Translations under genes and position numbers: made by a program
Origin: Euzebya pacifica
Lineage (GTDB): Bacteria > Actinomycetota > Nitriliruptoria > Euzebyales > Euzebyaceae
NCBI RefSeq assembly: GCF_003344865.1
Contig: NZ_CP031165.1
Location: forward strand, 744,001 to 808,000
Direction: 5' to 3'
Length of the DNA: 64,000 nucleotides
Shown: positions 1 through 8,157 of the stretch, in pieces
Position numbering within the stretch: the stretch's first letter is position 1
How the letters are laid out: each line of letters begins with the position of its first letter
Notes under the pieces: generated by a model
The model's database searches: none
Told to the model about the DNA's origin: nothing
What the model saw: the letters and a program-made list of their open reading frames with translations, nothing else

Positions 1-185
1 TAGGCGGTCGACGTGATGCGGCGCAGCGCCGACGCCAGGTCGGCCTCACACTCCACGACGTACGTCCCGGACTCCTGCACGAGGGCCTTGGTGAGCGCGG
101 CGGTGGCCCGGTCGTCCTCGACGAGGAGGACGCTTGTCGGCGACGCCTCCGACGGGAGCGGTTGCGTCTCGGTCACAGGGGGCAT
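1..185 (-). CDS. Response regulator, receiver domain (partial, runs off the window)
   Basis: The first 61 codons of a minus-strand gene are visible, starting at the ATG at 183-185. After a disordered leader of about 18 residues the protein reads SVLLVEDDRATAAL. This is beta-1 of a CheY-like receiver with the paired acidic residues (Glu-Asp-Asp) that bind Mg2+ near the phosphoacceptor. A helix and the next strand (YVVECEADLASALR) follow before the sequence leaves the window. The phosphoacceptor Asp and any output domain are not visible, so its DNA-binding or other output cannot be assigned. The receiver assignment is secure. Confidence 0.8.
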   Translation of the reverse strand, partial: MPPVTETQPLPSEASPTSVLLVEDDRATAALTKALVQESGTYVVECEADLASALRRITSTA

Positions 186-278
186 GTGCCGCTGATCGGC
201 CCCCTGTCCTCGGACCTGAGCCGAGGGCGTTGCGAGGAGGTCCTCATCGTGATGATGATGCCTCGCGTCTGTATCGAG

Positions 279-367
279 CGGAGTCGGGGGGATTCGAACC
301 CCCGAGGGCATTGCTACCCAACTGCCATTCCAAGACAGCGCCATAGGCCGGACTAGGCGACGACTCC
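279..367 (-). tRNA. tRNA-Ser (anticodon GGA)
   Basis: The reverse complement folds as a class II tRNA. The acceptor GGAGTCG (361-367) pairs with CGACTCC (280-286). The anticodon stem CTGTC/GGCAG encloses the loop TTGGAAT, giving anticodon GGA at 329-331. There is a long variable arm as expected for serine, and a T-loop GTTCGAATC. The discriminator is G and the CCA end is not encoded. It reads UCC codons, which are frequent in this GC-rich genome. Confidence 0.95.
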
Positions 368-394
368 ATTGCGGGCAGAACCCGCGGACGAGGC

Positions 395-400
395 AGTATA
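395..400 (-). promoter_or_regulatory. Putative -10 element of the tRNA-Ser promoter
   Basis: TATACT on the minus strand lies 27 nt upstream of the mature tRNA 5' end and matches the sigma-70 -10 consensus. No good -35 is visible. The same bases read TATAGC on the plus strand just before the GTG of the Lon-like gene, so the divergent genes share this short spacer. Confidence 0.4.
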
Positions 401-406
401 GCGACT

Positions 407-1162
407 GTGCAGCGAACCGACGCATCCGAGGGGCTGTCCGGCCGGTCACGAGCGGTCCGGACCCGGGCTGGACTGGTCTGGATGCTGGTCCTGGCCCTCG
501 TCGCGGTCGTGGTGTCGGGGCTTCCGTTGCCGGCCTTCACCGTGGTCCCGGGCGACGCGATCTCGTTGTCCGCCACCATGACCGTGGACGGGGTTCTGGC
601 CGAGGACGTGCTGTCCGGGGACTTCCTGGTCACGACGATCGCCCTGGACGACGCCGACGTCGCCGATCTGGTCCGTTCGTGGGGCGACCCGGACACAAGG
701 GTCGTGCCGCGGACGGCGTTCATGGCCGCCAGCGTGGACCAGGACGCCTTCGTCGCCGAGCAGCAGGCGCGGTTCCGCGCATCACTCGGGTTCGCGGCGG
801 ACATCGCGGCGGCCCTGACCGATCACGGCCCGGTGGTGGTGGATGTGGCCGATGACCGCGTCGGCGGACCCTCGGGAGGCCTCACCGCCAGCCTCGCGGC
901 CTACGACGTGCTCGACGACGGCGACCTGGCTGCCGGCCGATCCATCGCCGCGACGGGTGAGGTCCTGCCCGACGGGACGGTGGTCGGTGTCGGCTCGGTC
1001 GCCGACAAGGTACGGGGCGCTGCGCGGGCCGGCGCCGCGGTGTTCCTCGTCCCGGCGGCGCAGGCCAGCGATGCCGGGACGGCGGTCCCCGATGGGTCGG
1101 GCATGCAGGTCATCGGCGTGGGCAGCGTCGCAGAGGCCGTGCAGCTGCTCTCGGCTCGGTGA
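407..1162 (+). CDS. Lon-like (S16) membrane-anchored serine protease, YlbL-type without a PDZ domain
   Basis: The protein has 251 aa with an N-terminal membrane anchor at about residues 22-42. A short strand-rich segment (PAFTVVPGDAI) resembles the region before the PDZ domain in YlbL-type proteins. A C-terminal Lon protease fold follows. The catalytic dyad is present: Ser156 in GGPSGGL and Lys201 in VADKVRG, 45 residues apart, close to the spacing in Lon. The PDZ domain usual in this family is absent or very reduced. By family it would cleave membrane or extracytoplasmic substrates without ATP. The start is a GTG with no clear Shine-Dalgarno. A paralogue at 43364-44170 keeps the fold but lacks both catalytic residues. 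Confidence 0.8.
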   Translation: MQRTDASEGLSGRSRAVRTRAGLVWMLVLALVAVVVSGLPLPAFTVVPGDAISLSATMTVDGVLAEDVLSGDFLVTTIALDDADVADLVRSWGDPDTRVVPRTAFMAASVDQDAFVAEQQARFRASLGFAADIAAALTDHGPVVVDVADDRVGGPSGGLTASLAAYDVLDDGDLAAGRSIAATGEVLPDGTVVGVGSVADKVRGAARAGAAVFLVPAAQASDAGTAVPDGSGMQVIGVGSVAEAVQLLSAR

Positions 1163-1209
1163 GTCGGTCCGGTGGCCGCTATAGTGGTCGACCCCGCCGT
1201 GGATGACAC

Positions 1210-1320
<111 letters not shown>

Positions 1321-1465
1321 GTGACACTCACGGCGGTGCTGCGTTCGGCGTCGGATCGCCCGTCCACAGTCGAGCCAGTCGGCCGGGGTGCGCGGTGTCA
1401 CACCCACGAGTCAGACTCTGGAGTCCATCAGCCCACCCGTCCTCGATCCGGAGGAAGGCCACCCA

Positions 1466-3364
1466 TTGGCGCACGTCTCGCTCTACCGCAAGTACCGACC
1501 GGCCACCTTCGCCGAGGTGGTCGGCCAGGACCACGTCACGACCACGCTGGCCCGGGCCGTCGACTCGGGGTCGTGGCACCACGCGTACCTCTTCACGGGG
1601 CCGCGGGGGACGGGCAAGACCTCCAGCGCGCGCATCTTCGCGATGGCACTCAACGCCACCGAGGGCCCGACCTCCACCCCGGATCAGGACGACCCGATCG
1701 TCCGCTCGATCCGCAACGGCACGGCGCCGGACGTCATCGAGATCGACGCGGCCAGCAACAACAAGGTCGAGGACGTTCGCGACCTCGTCGACCGGGTGGC
1801 CTTCACCCCCGCCATCGCGCGGCAGAAGGTCTACATCGTCGACGAGTGCCACATGCTGACCACCCAGGCGTGGAACGCGTTCCTCAAGACGATCGAGGAG
1901 CCGCCCGGCCACGTCGTGTTCGTGTTCGCCACGACCGAACCCCACAAGGTGCTGCCGACCGTGCTGTCGCGCACCCAGCGGTTCGACTTCCGACGGGTGC
2001 CGGCCAAGGTGCTGGCCGACCACTGTCGCCGGCTCGGGGACCTCGAGGGCTTCACGTTCGCCGACGACGCCCTTGCCGCCATCGTCCGCGCCGGCGACGG
2101 CAGCGTGCGCGACACCCTGTCGGTCCTCGACCAGGTCGTGGCGTTCACCGGCCGCGACGTCACGGCAGAGGGTGTCGCCGATGTGCTCGGCTCGGTGCCC
2201 GCCACCCTGCTCGACGCCCTGGCCGGTCACCTGGCCAACAGCGACGTCGCGGGTGTGCTGGGTGTCGTGGACCGCGTTGCGGACGGCGGCACCGACCTGC
2301 GACAGTTCGCCACCGACGCCGTGGAACACCTGCGGTCGCTGGTCCTGCTCCGGGCTGCGCCCGACGCCGGTCTGATCGAGGCGACGCCCGACCGTGTCGC
2401 CGAGCTGAAGGCACAGGCCGACCGCACGGGGGTCGCCGACCTCCTGCGTGCCGTCGAGCTGCTCAACGACGCCCAGCCGAAGATGCGTCGGGGCAACACG
2501 CGCCTCCCGCTCGAGATCGCCCTGGCGAAGGCCGCCCTGCCCGAGGCCGGCAATGACGTGCAGTCGCTGGCCGCGCGGCTGGAACGGGTCGAGGCCTCGG
2601 TGGCCAACGGGGCGGCACCATCGACCACCCCGGCCATGGCCGTCCCGCCAGCAGCCTCTGCCCCTGCGCCGTCCGTCCCAGCGCCCGCTCCGGCGTCGAC
2701 GTCGCAACCAGCGCCGCACAGGACAGGAGCTGCGCCCGAGCCGGAGCCCACTGCAGTCGAGCCGGCGCCCACCGCTCCCGAGCCGGAGCCCGTTGCGTCC
2801 GAGCCGACAGCGCCAGCGACGACACCACCCCCGCAGGCCGAGCCGACCCCCGCCCCTGCGCCCGAACCCACGCCCCCGCCCGGTCCCGAGCCGCAGGCAC
2901 CTGCCGCCGAACAGGCACCGGCAGGCGGCGGGGCAGCTGACCTGCAGGCGATCGTCAACGCGTGGCCGGCGATCATGGACATGCTCGGTGGCTCGAGCCG
3001 ACGGTTGGCCGCGATCTTCGGGGAGGGCACACCGATCGCCATCTCCGAAGGGGCGGTGATCCTGCGATTCGCCTTCGACTTCCACGCCCAGCAGGCAGGT
3101 GACGGCGACAGCGCGCGGACCGTCGCCGACATCGTCGAGCGAGTGGTCGGGACGCGGTACCGGATACGGGCGACCGTCGGTGCCGTGGAGGAGGATCCAC
3201 CGTCCCCTCACGTGAAGGTTGATGACGAGGCGTCGGCAGTCATCAACCACGAGGCAGCGGAAGCTGCTGGCGAGGTCACCGACGAGGCAGCCGCACACGA
3301 CGCGGCCATCCGCACGCTGACCGCGGTCCTCGGGGCCGAAGTCACGAGCGACACCCAGGGGTAG
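1466..3364 (+). CDS. dnaX: DNA polymerase III subunit gamma/tau
   Basis: This clamp-loader AAA+ ATPase has 632 aa. The TTG start at 1466 is chosen because GGAGGAAGG (1450-1458) precedes it at good spacing and it gives the family N-terminus (AHVSLYRKYRP). An upstream GTG at 1388 would add 26 unlikely residues. Visible motifs are Walker A GPRGTGKTS (Lys51), Walker B DECHM and the sensor-1 region FATTEP. A Pro/Ala/Glu-rich linker (about residues 395-490) and a tau-like C-terminus follow. The four zinc-binding cysteines of the family (64, 73, 76, 79 in E. coli numbering) are Ala64, Asp73, Asp76 and Val79 here, so the zinc module is missing. It lies between the SRP RNA and ybaB-recR, the classic arrangement. 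Confidence 0.97.
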   Translation: MAHVSLYRKYRPATFAEVVGQDHVTTTLARAVDSGSWHHAYLFTGPRGTGKTSSARIFAMALNATEGPTSTPDQDDPIVRSIRNGTAPDVIEIDAASNNKVEDVRDLVDRVAFTPAIARQKVYIVDECHMLTTQAWNAFLKTIEEPPGHVVFVFATTEPHKVLPTVLSRTQRFDFRRVPAKVLADHCRRLGDLEGFTFADDALAAIVRAGDGSVRDTLSVLDQVVAFTGRDVTAEGVADVLGSVPATLLDALAGHLANSDVAGVLGVVDRVADGGTDLRQFATDAVEHLRSLVLLRAAPDAGLIEATPDRVAELKAQADRTGVADLLRAVELLNDAQPKMRRGNTRLPLEIALAKAALPEAGNDVQSLAARLERVEASVANGAAPSTTPAMAVPPAASAPAPSVPAPAPASTSQPAPHRTGAAPEPEPTAVEPAPTAPEPEPVASEPTAPATTPPPQAEPTPAPAPEPTPPPGPEPQAPAAEQAPAGGGAADLQAIVNAWPAIMDMLGGSSRRLAAIFGEGTPIAISEGAVILRFAFDFHAQQAGDGDSARTVADIVERVVGTRYRIRATVGAVEEDPPSPHVKVDDEASAVINHEAAEAAGEVTDEAAAHDAAIRTLTAVLGAEVTSDTQG

Positions 3365-3406
3365 GCCAGTAGGCTCACCCGCGAACGCGAGACCCAGGAG
3401 AACACG

Positions 3407-3721
3407 ATGGGCAACCAGCAGGCCATGATGCGCCAGGCGCAGGCCATGATGAAGAAGATGCAGAAGGCGCAGGAAGCGCTGGCGGCCGAGACCGTCACCG
3501 GCTCCGCCGGCGGCGGAATGGTCGAGGCGAAGGTCAACGGGGCCGGCGAGTTCCTGTCGATCACCATCGACCCCGAAGCGGTCGACCCTGCCGACGTCGA
3601 GATGCTGCAGGACATCATCGTTGCGGCCTGCAACGACGCCGTGCGCGCCTCCAAGGAGCTCGAGGGCGAGATGATGGGCGGGATCGCTGGTGGCCTCGGG
3701 TTGCCGCCCGGCCTGATCTAG
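3407..3721 (+). CDS. YbaB/EbfC family nucleoid-associated protein
   Basis: A 104-aa dimeric DNA-binding protein of the YbaB/EbfC family. A Met/Gln-rich helix (QAMMRQAQAMMKKMQKAQEAL) is followed by the conserved GGGMVEAKVNGAGEFLSITIDPEAV core and a C-terminal helix and tail. Members bind DNA non-specifically and are usually encoded between dnaX and recR, as here. AGGAG sits 6-7 nt before the ATG. Its stop codon is immediately followed by the recR start, so the two are very probably co-translated. Confidence 0.95.
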   Translation: MGNQQAMMRQAQAMMKKMQKAQEALAAETVTGSAGGGMVEAKVNGAGEFLSITIDPEAVDPADVEMLQDIIVAACNDAVRASKELEGEMMGGIAGGLGLPPGLI

Positions 3722-4315
3722 GTGTACGAAGGCCCCGTCCAGACCCTGATCGACGAGCTCGGCCGACTGCCCGGCATCGGTCCCAAGAGTGCACAGCGGC
3801 TGGCGTTCCACCTGCTCGGCACCGACCGTGCCGACGCCGAACGCCTGGCACAGGCCATCACAGCGGCCGCGCGCGACGTGCACTTCTGCCAGCGCTGCTT
3901 CAACGTGGCCGAGGCCGAGGAGTGCCGGATCTGCCGCGACCCCAAGCGGGACCAGTCGGTGCTGTGCGTGGTGGCCGAACCCAAGGACGTGCAGGCGATC
4001 GAGAAGACCGGCGAGTTCCGTGGCCGCTACCACGTGCTCGGCGGCATGATCGTGCCCATCGACGGGATCACCCCCGACAAGCTGCACATCGCCGAGCTGC
4101 TGCGGCGCATGGGCATCGAGGACATCAGCGAGGTCGTCCTCGCGTTGAACCCCACCGTCGACGGCGAGACCACCGCCAGCTACCTCACCAAGCAGCTGAA
4201 GGCGCTGGAGGTCTCGATCACGCGGATCGCCAGCGGTCTACCGGTCGGTGGTGATCTCGAGTACGCCGATCAGGTCACGCTGGGACGGGCCTTCGCCGGC
4301 CGAACGGCGATGTAG
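3722..4315 (+). CDS. recR: Recombination mediator protein RecR
   Basis: This 197-aa protein has every RecR landmark: the N-terminal helix-hairpin-helix ([17 protein letters not shown]), the four-cysteine zinc motif [16 protein letters not shown], a Toprim domain ([22 protein letters not shown] through [12 protein letters not shown]), and the C-terminal [17 protein letters not shown] motif. With RecO it loads RecA onto SSB-coated gaps. The GTG start directly abuts the ybaB stop, implying translational coupling in a dnaX-ybaB-recR operon. Confidence 0.97.
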   Translation: MYEGPVQTLIDELGRLPGIGPKSAQRLAFHLLGTDRADAERLAQAITAAARDVHFCQRCFNVAEAEECRICRDPKRDQSVLCVVAEPKDVQAIEKTGEFRGRYHVLGGMIVPIDGITPDKLHIAELLRRMGIEDISEVVLALNPTVDGETTASYLTKQLKALEVSITRIASGLPVGGDLEYADQVTLGRAFAGRTAM

Positions 4316-4324
4316 GTTCCCGCG

Positions 4325-5107
4325 ATGACCGAGCAGTCCGGCGAACACGTGGCGGTCAACCGGGACCACTGGGATGACAACGCCCACGAGTGGGTCGCCT
4401 CCGGTGAACGCAACTGGGCACGCGAGGCCCCCGTCTGGGGCATCTGGGGCATCGACAACGGTGAGGTCCCGTTGCTGCCCGACGACCTGACCGGGCTGGA
4501 CGTCGTCGAGCTGGGCTGCGGGACGGTATACGGCAGCGCATGGATGGCGCGGCGAGGCGCTCGCCGTGTCGTCGGCATCGACAACTCCGCTGGCCAGCTG
4601 GCGACCGCCACGCGTCTCGCCCAGCAGCACGGCATCGAGCTGGAGCTGATCCACGGCGACGCCGAGGCCGTGCCGCTGCCCGACGGCAGCGTCGACTTCG
4701 CCCTCTCGGAGTACGGCGCCGCCATCTGGTGCGACCCGTACCGCTGGGTGCCCGAGGCCTTTCGGCTGCTGCGGCCCGGTGGGCGGCTGGTCTTCCTCGG
4801 CACGCATCCGCTGGCCCATGTCACCGCACCGATGGACGGCTCGGTGCCGATCGACACGACGCTGCACCGTGGCTGGTTCGACCTGCATCGCCTGGACTGG
4901 ACCGACGCGGTCGACGAACCGGGTGGGATCGAGTTCTGCTTGCCGACCGCGGGCTGGATGGCGTTGTTCCGCGACGTCGGCTTCGTCGTGGAGGACTACC
5001 GCGAACCCCGCTGTCCCGCGACGGGTGACGAGGTGACGTTCGCGATCACGCCGACGTGGGCGAACCGCTGGCCGAGCGAACAGGCGTGGTGGGTGCGCAG
5101 GCCGTAG
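4325..5107 (+). CDS. Class I SAM-dependent methyltransferase, substrate unknown
   Basis: A 260-aa protein with a Rossmann methyltransferase core: motif I VVELGCGTVYGSAWMARRG, the acidic motif II VVGIDNSAGQL, motif III HGDAEAVPLPDGSVDFALSEYG, and a post-motif RLLRPGGRLVFLG. The N-terminus (NRDHWDDNAHEWVASGERNW) and aromatic C-terminus (RWPSEQAWWVRRP) are typical of actinobacterial small-molecule methyltransferases. The start lies 9 nt after recR. TAGGTT (4313-4318), overlapping the recR stop, stands 6 nt from the ATG and could drive a leaderless transcript. The substrate cannot be inferred. Confidence 0.85.
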   Translation: MTEQSGEHVAVNRDHWDDNAHEWVASGERNWAREAPVWGIWGIDNGEVPLLPDDLTGLDVVELGCGTVYGSAWMARRGARRVVGIDNSAGQLATATRLAQQHGIELELIHGDAEAVPLPDGSVDFALSEYGAAIWCDPYRWVPEAFRLLRPGGRLVFLGTHPLAHVTAPMDGSVPIDTTLHRGWFDLHRLDWTDAVDEPGGIEFCLPTAGWMALFRDVGFVVEDYREPRCPATGDEVTFAITPTWANRWPSEQAWWVRRP

Positions 5108-5186
5108 GCGCGTTTGCGGGCGAGGGGTCGTCGGGTACCTCAGATGAGAACTCCGTTCATTCCCGTCCCCGTCCGAGGTGACCCCC

Positions 5187-5744
5187 TTGCGCACGCCTTC
5201 CTCCCTGCCCTTCCCCCGCTTCTTCTCCGGTCCACTTGCCGTCCTGATGGCCCTCGTGCTCGGCCTCTCGCTGACCGCCTGCAACGACGACGACGACGCG
5301 ATCACCGAGGCCGAGGAGCAGGAGGTGCTCGACAGCGACCCCATCGAGCCCTTCTCCGATGACGTCGATGACGCCGAGAACCAGCCGGACGAGCAGGCCG
5401 GCGAACAGCAGCCGGCGATCGGTGACGATGGGTTCGTGGCGGGCAGCTTCGCCGACGTGCCGGTCCCCGAGGGTGCCTCTCCCGTGGGTGCCCCCCAGGA
5501 CGTGAACGGTGTCCAGACCCAGAACTACGTGGTCACCGCCGCGTCGCCGACGACGATCATGTCGTTCTACGCCGAAGAGCTGCCGGCGCTCGGCTGGGTC
5601 GAGCGTGACCGTCAGGAGGTCGGTGACGCCCTTCGCACGATGTGGGACATGGACGACGTGTCGCTCCTCGTCGTCGCCACCGATCGTGGGGACGAGCTGG
5701 AGGAGGTCGACCTGTCGCTGCAGCTGTCGACCGACCAGGTCTGA
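5187..5744 (+). CDS. Secreted lipoprotein of unknown function
   Basis: About 185 aa, starting from TTG 5187, which follows GAGGTGA at a normal distance. A GTG at 5178 is the alternative. The signal peptide ends in a lipobox, LSLTAC, so the protein should be lipidated on Cys and anchored outside the membrane. A very acidic linker (NDDDDAITEAEEQEV, then DDVDDAENQPDEQ) follows. A small C-terminal domain (about residues 90-185) contains FADVPVPEGASPVGAP and IMSFYAEELPALGWVERDR. That second segment resembles domains in other actinobacterial lipoproteins but no function is known to me. It is convergent with the QueA-like gene, only 10 bp away. Confidence 0.8.
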   Translation: MRTPSSLPFPRFFSGPLAVLMALVLGLSLTACNDDDDAITEAEEQEVLDSDPIEPFSDDVDDAENQPDEQAGEQQPAIGDDGFVAGSFADVPVPEGASPVGAPQDVNGVQTQNYVVTAASPTTIMSFYAEELPALGWVERDRQEVGDALRTMWDMDDVSLLVVATDRGDELEEVDLSLQLSTDQV

Positions 5745-5754
5745 CGCCGACCGA

Positions 5755-6834
5755 TCAGCGCTCCGGCAGCAGCAGGGCGGAGTCCCCGAGCTCGTGCCAG
5801 TCGTAGCCGACGTCGATCGCCTGTCGGTAGGCGGCGGCCAGCACTCGGGGGCCGACGACCGCCTCGAGCAGCTGCAGGTGGGACGCGTCCGCCTCGTGCC
5901 AGCCGCTGATGATCCCGTCGACGACCCAGACGCCACGTGACGGGGTGATCACGAGGTCCGTCCATCCCCGGATGGGACGGACCGTGCCGGTGGCGTCCGC
6001 CGCGGTCTCGAGGGCCCGGGTGACCGTCGTGCCGACCGCGATGACGCGTCCGCCGCTGGCCCGTGTGTGGTTGACCAACGCCGCCGTGCGTTCGCCGACC
6101 CGAAGCCGTTCGGCCCCGGGGGCCTCGCCCGCCTCCTGCGAGCTGACACCGGCGTGCAGCTGGAGGGGTGCCAGCACGACGCCACGGCTGACCAGGTCCG
6201 CCACCAACGTCAACGAGAACGGTCGGGCGGCCGAGGGCATCTCGGCGCTGCCCGGGTGGCGGGCGAACACCGTCTGGTAGTCCTCGAGCGGCCAGGTTGG
6301 TGCGCCGCCGTAGGTGATCGGGCGGCCGTGCTCGGCCAAGTGGGTCGTCACGCGTCCACCGGGCACGTCGACGCGGGCCGACCACAGCCGGGTCCCGTCG
6401 CCGTCGGGTCCTGCGCTGGCCGGGGTGCCGAGGGTCAGGTGGCCCCCGCCGGCCAGGTGCACGACGGCACCCGACGCCGCGTCGAGGATCGGCCCGCTGC
6501 CGTCGGGCTGCCGGAGCTCCACGACCCAGTCGCCCTCGTCGGTACGGGTCGAGAAGTGCACGACCGCGTGTCGGGTGATGGGCCGCCCGTCGGCATCGCC
6601 CGACACGGTGTGGCCGGGCAGCGCTGCTGGTCGGGTCGTGGACGTGTTGACCACCAGCAGGTCGGTCGGCCGCAGGAACCGGCCGAGCTCGTGGAACCTC
6701 GCGTGGATGACGGCCGTGCCATCGGCCACGAGCAGTCGGACCCCGTCGCGGGCCAGCCCCCGACGTTCCGGCGGGCTCGTGGGGATGCGTTCGGCGGGGA
6801 CGTCGAAGGCCAACCGTGGCTCCAGCGCGCTCAC
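5755..6834 (-). CDS. QueA-like S-adenosylmethionine:tRNA ribosyltransferase-isomerase, divergent subfamily
   Basis: A 359-aa protein that aligns with QueA through LLVVNTSTTRPAAL, RPITYGGAP, the DYQTVFARHPGSAEMPSAARPFS block, LHAGVSS and VIAVGTTVTRALETAA. QueA transfers and isomerises the ribosyl moiety of SAM onto preQ1-tRNA. Two hallmark segments differ: the GLHFT-type motif is ARPFS, and the C-terminal NFHxPxSTLLML segment is replaced by ISGWHEADASHLQLLEA. No other queuosine gene is present in the window. The GTG start overlaps the SDR stop by 4 nt, so it is coupled to the SDR in a putative SoxR-controlled operon. A true QueA role is uncertain. Confidence 0.85.
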   Translation of the reverse strand: MSALEPRLAFDVPAERIPTSPPERRGLARDGVRLLVADGTAVIHARFHELGRFLRPTDLLVVNTSTTRPAALPGHTVSGDADGRPITRHAVVHFSTRTDEGDWVVELRQPDGSGPILDAASGAVVHLAGGGHLTLGTPASAGPDGDGTRLWSARVDVPGGRVTTHLAEHGRPITYGGAPTWPLEDYQTVFARHPGSAEMPSAARPFSLTLVADLVSRGVVLAPLQLHAGVSSQEAGEAPGAERLRVGERTAALVNHTRASGGRVIAVGTTVTRALETAADATGTVRPIRGWTDLVITPSRGVWVVDGIISGWHEADASHLQLLEAVVGPRVLAAAYRQAIDVGYDWHELGDSALLLPER

Positions 6835-7544
6835 GCGCCGACCCCGGTGGTGGCTGCCAGCAGCTCCGCCGCGCGATACCGACCACTCGGTGGTTGGTCC
6901 CGCAGCAGCCGCAGGATCGCCGGCGGCACCGTGGACGGCTCCGGACGGTCGCTGATGTCCTCGCCGGGGAACGCCGCCTGATGCATGTCGGTGCGCATGT
7001 CGCCCGGGTCGAACGCGTGCACGTGGAGCGCCGGTTCCTCCTCCGCCAGGACCGCCGACAGGTGATCCAGCGCCGCCTTGGCGCTGCCGTAGGGACCCCA
7101 GCCGGGCCAGTGGCCGACGGCGGCGTCGGAGCTGATGTTGATCACGGTGCCGGCCGTCGCGCGCAGGGCAGGCAGCAGCGTCCGGACCAGGGCGATCGGT
7201 GCGACGACGTTGGTCCGGTAGAGCGCCAGCAGGCGGTCGGGGTCGATGTCGACCACGGCCGGGAGGGGGCTGGGGCCGAGGTCGCTGGCGTTGTTGACCA
7301 GCAGGTCCAGGCGTCCGGTCTCGCCCACGACGTCGGCCAGTCGGTCGCGGTGCACCGGGTCGGCAACGTCGCCCGGCACGACCGTCACGGTCGTCCGGCT
7401 GCGCAGCTGGGCCTCGGCCACGGCGAGCGCGTCGTGGCCGCGGGCGGTCAGGATCAGGTGCCAGGGCTCGGGCTGGTCGGCGAGCCGGTCGGCGAGGGCC
7501 AGGCCGAGGCCCTTGGACGCGCCGGTGATGAGTGCGGTGCGCAT
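6831..7544 (-). CDS. Short-chain dehydrogenase/reductase
   Basis: A classical SDR of 237 aa. The nucleotide-binding motif is TGASKGLGLALADRL, the NNAS motif is present (LLVNNASDLG), and the catalytic Ser-Tyr-Lys set is visible in INISSDAAVGHWPGWGPYGSAKAAL (Ser of ISSD, then YGSAK). The substrate is unknown. It begins 96 bp from divergent soxR with a SoxR-like palindrome between them, and overlaps the QueA-like gene by 4 nt. This context suggests a redox-stress reductase, possibly for quinones or carbonyls (inference). Confidence 0.9.
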   Translation of the reverse strand: MRTALITGASKGLGLALADRLADQPEPWHLILTARGHDALAVAEAQLRSRTTVTVVPGDVADPVHRDRLADVVGETGRLDLLVNNASDLGPSPLPAVVDIDPDRLLALYRTNVVAPIALVRTLLPALRATAGTVINISSDAAVGHWPGWGPYGSAKAALDHLSAVLAEEEPALHVHAFDPGDMRTDMHQAAFPGEDISDRPEPSTVPPAILRLLRDQPPSGRYRAAELLAATTGVGA

Positions 7545-7599
7545 GGATGACGTCCTTCGTGTCGATGGGGGTTGCGTGTGGTGCTCCTGACGGTAATAG

Positions 7600-7615
7600 T
7601 TGAAGTCAACTTCAA
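7600..7615. promoter_or_regulatory. SoxR-type operator between soxR and the SDR operon
   Basis: TTGAAGTCAACTTCAA has perfect 7-bp arms around two central bases and resembles the SoxR box (CCTCAAGTTAACTTGAGG type). On the minus strand it overlaps TTGACT (7615-7620), a good -35 for the SDR gene. Placement of the operator between -35 and -10 is how MerR-family activators work. Confidence 0.75.
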
Positions 7616-7639
7616 GTCAAGAGAATTCTGGAGGTGGCC

Positions 7640-8098
7640 GTGGACAGGGACGCGAGGCTGACGGTCAGCGAGGTCGCCGAGCGCAGCGGATACGCCCCGT
7701 CCGCGCTGCGGTACTACGAGCGGGAAGGGCTGGTCACCGCCCACCGCACCGGTGGGGGACAGCGGCGCTACGACCGGGACGTGCTCAGGCGGCTGGCCTT
7801 CATCGCCGCGGCGCGGCATGTCGGCCTGAGCCTGCAGGAGATCCGCGAGGCCCTGGCGCTGCTGCCCGAGGAGCGCACCCCGACCAAGGCCGACTGGGCC
7901 CGGATCTCGCGCGGCTGGCGTAGCCGGCTCGACGCCGAGATCGCCGCGCTCGAACGGCTGCGCGACGGGTTGACCGGCTGCATCGGCTGCGGCTGCCTGT
8001 CGCTGAAGTCCTGCACGATCTTCAACCCGGAGGACCAGCTCGCCCAGCAGGGGACCGGTGCGGTCAAGCTGCCAGAGCCGTTGCACCCCCACGAGTGA
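7640..8098 (+). CDS. soxR: Redox-sensitive transcriptional activator SoxR
   Basis: A 152-aa MerR-family regulator. It has the winged HTH ([25 protein letters not shown]), a dimerisation helix, and the SoxR-specific [2Fe-2S] cluster motif [12 protein letters not shown] (Cys114, 117, 119, 125) followed by the family CTIFNPED tail. Cluster oxidation by redox-cycling compounds or superoxide switches it to an activator. The GTG at 7640 is preferred over the GTG at 7634, which lies inside the GGAGG Shine-Dalgarno. Actinobacterial SoxR proteins usually control only a few reductases and monooxygenases, and the divergent SDR/QueA-like operon is the obvious target. Confidence 0.95.
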   Translation: MDRDARLTVSEVAERSGYAPSALRYYEREGLVTAHRTGGGQRRYDRDVLRRLAFIAAARHVGLSLQEIREALALLPEERTPTKADWARISRGWRSRLDAEIAALERLRDGLTGCIGCGCLSLKSCTIFNPEDQLAQQGTGAVKLPEPLHPHE

Positions 8099-8144
8099 AC
8101 CGGACCTGCCCGGTCGACGAATCGGAGTTCCGCGCGAGTGCGGC

Positions 8145-8150
8145 TAGCCT
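8145..8150 (+). promoter_or_regulatory. Putative -10 element for leaderless lysC
   Basis: TAGCCT stands exactly 7 nt upstream of the lysC ATG, and no Shine-Dalgarno lies in the gap. This geometry places the transcription start at or next to the start codon. Confidence 0.5.
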
Positions 8151-8157
8151 GTCGGCC

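Noticed and set aside
1328-4087. 919-codon minus-strand open frame
   Set aside because: It is antisense to dnaX, ybaB and recR, has no recognisable domain, and its composition is that of a GC-rich shadow frame.
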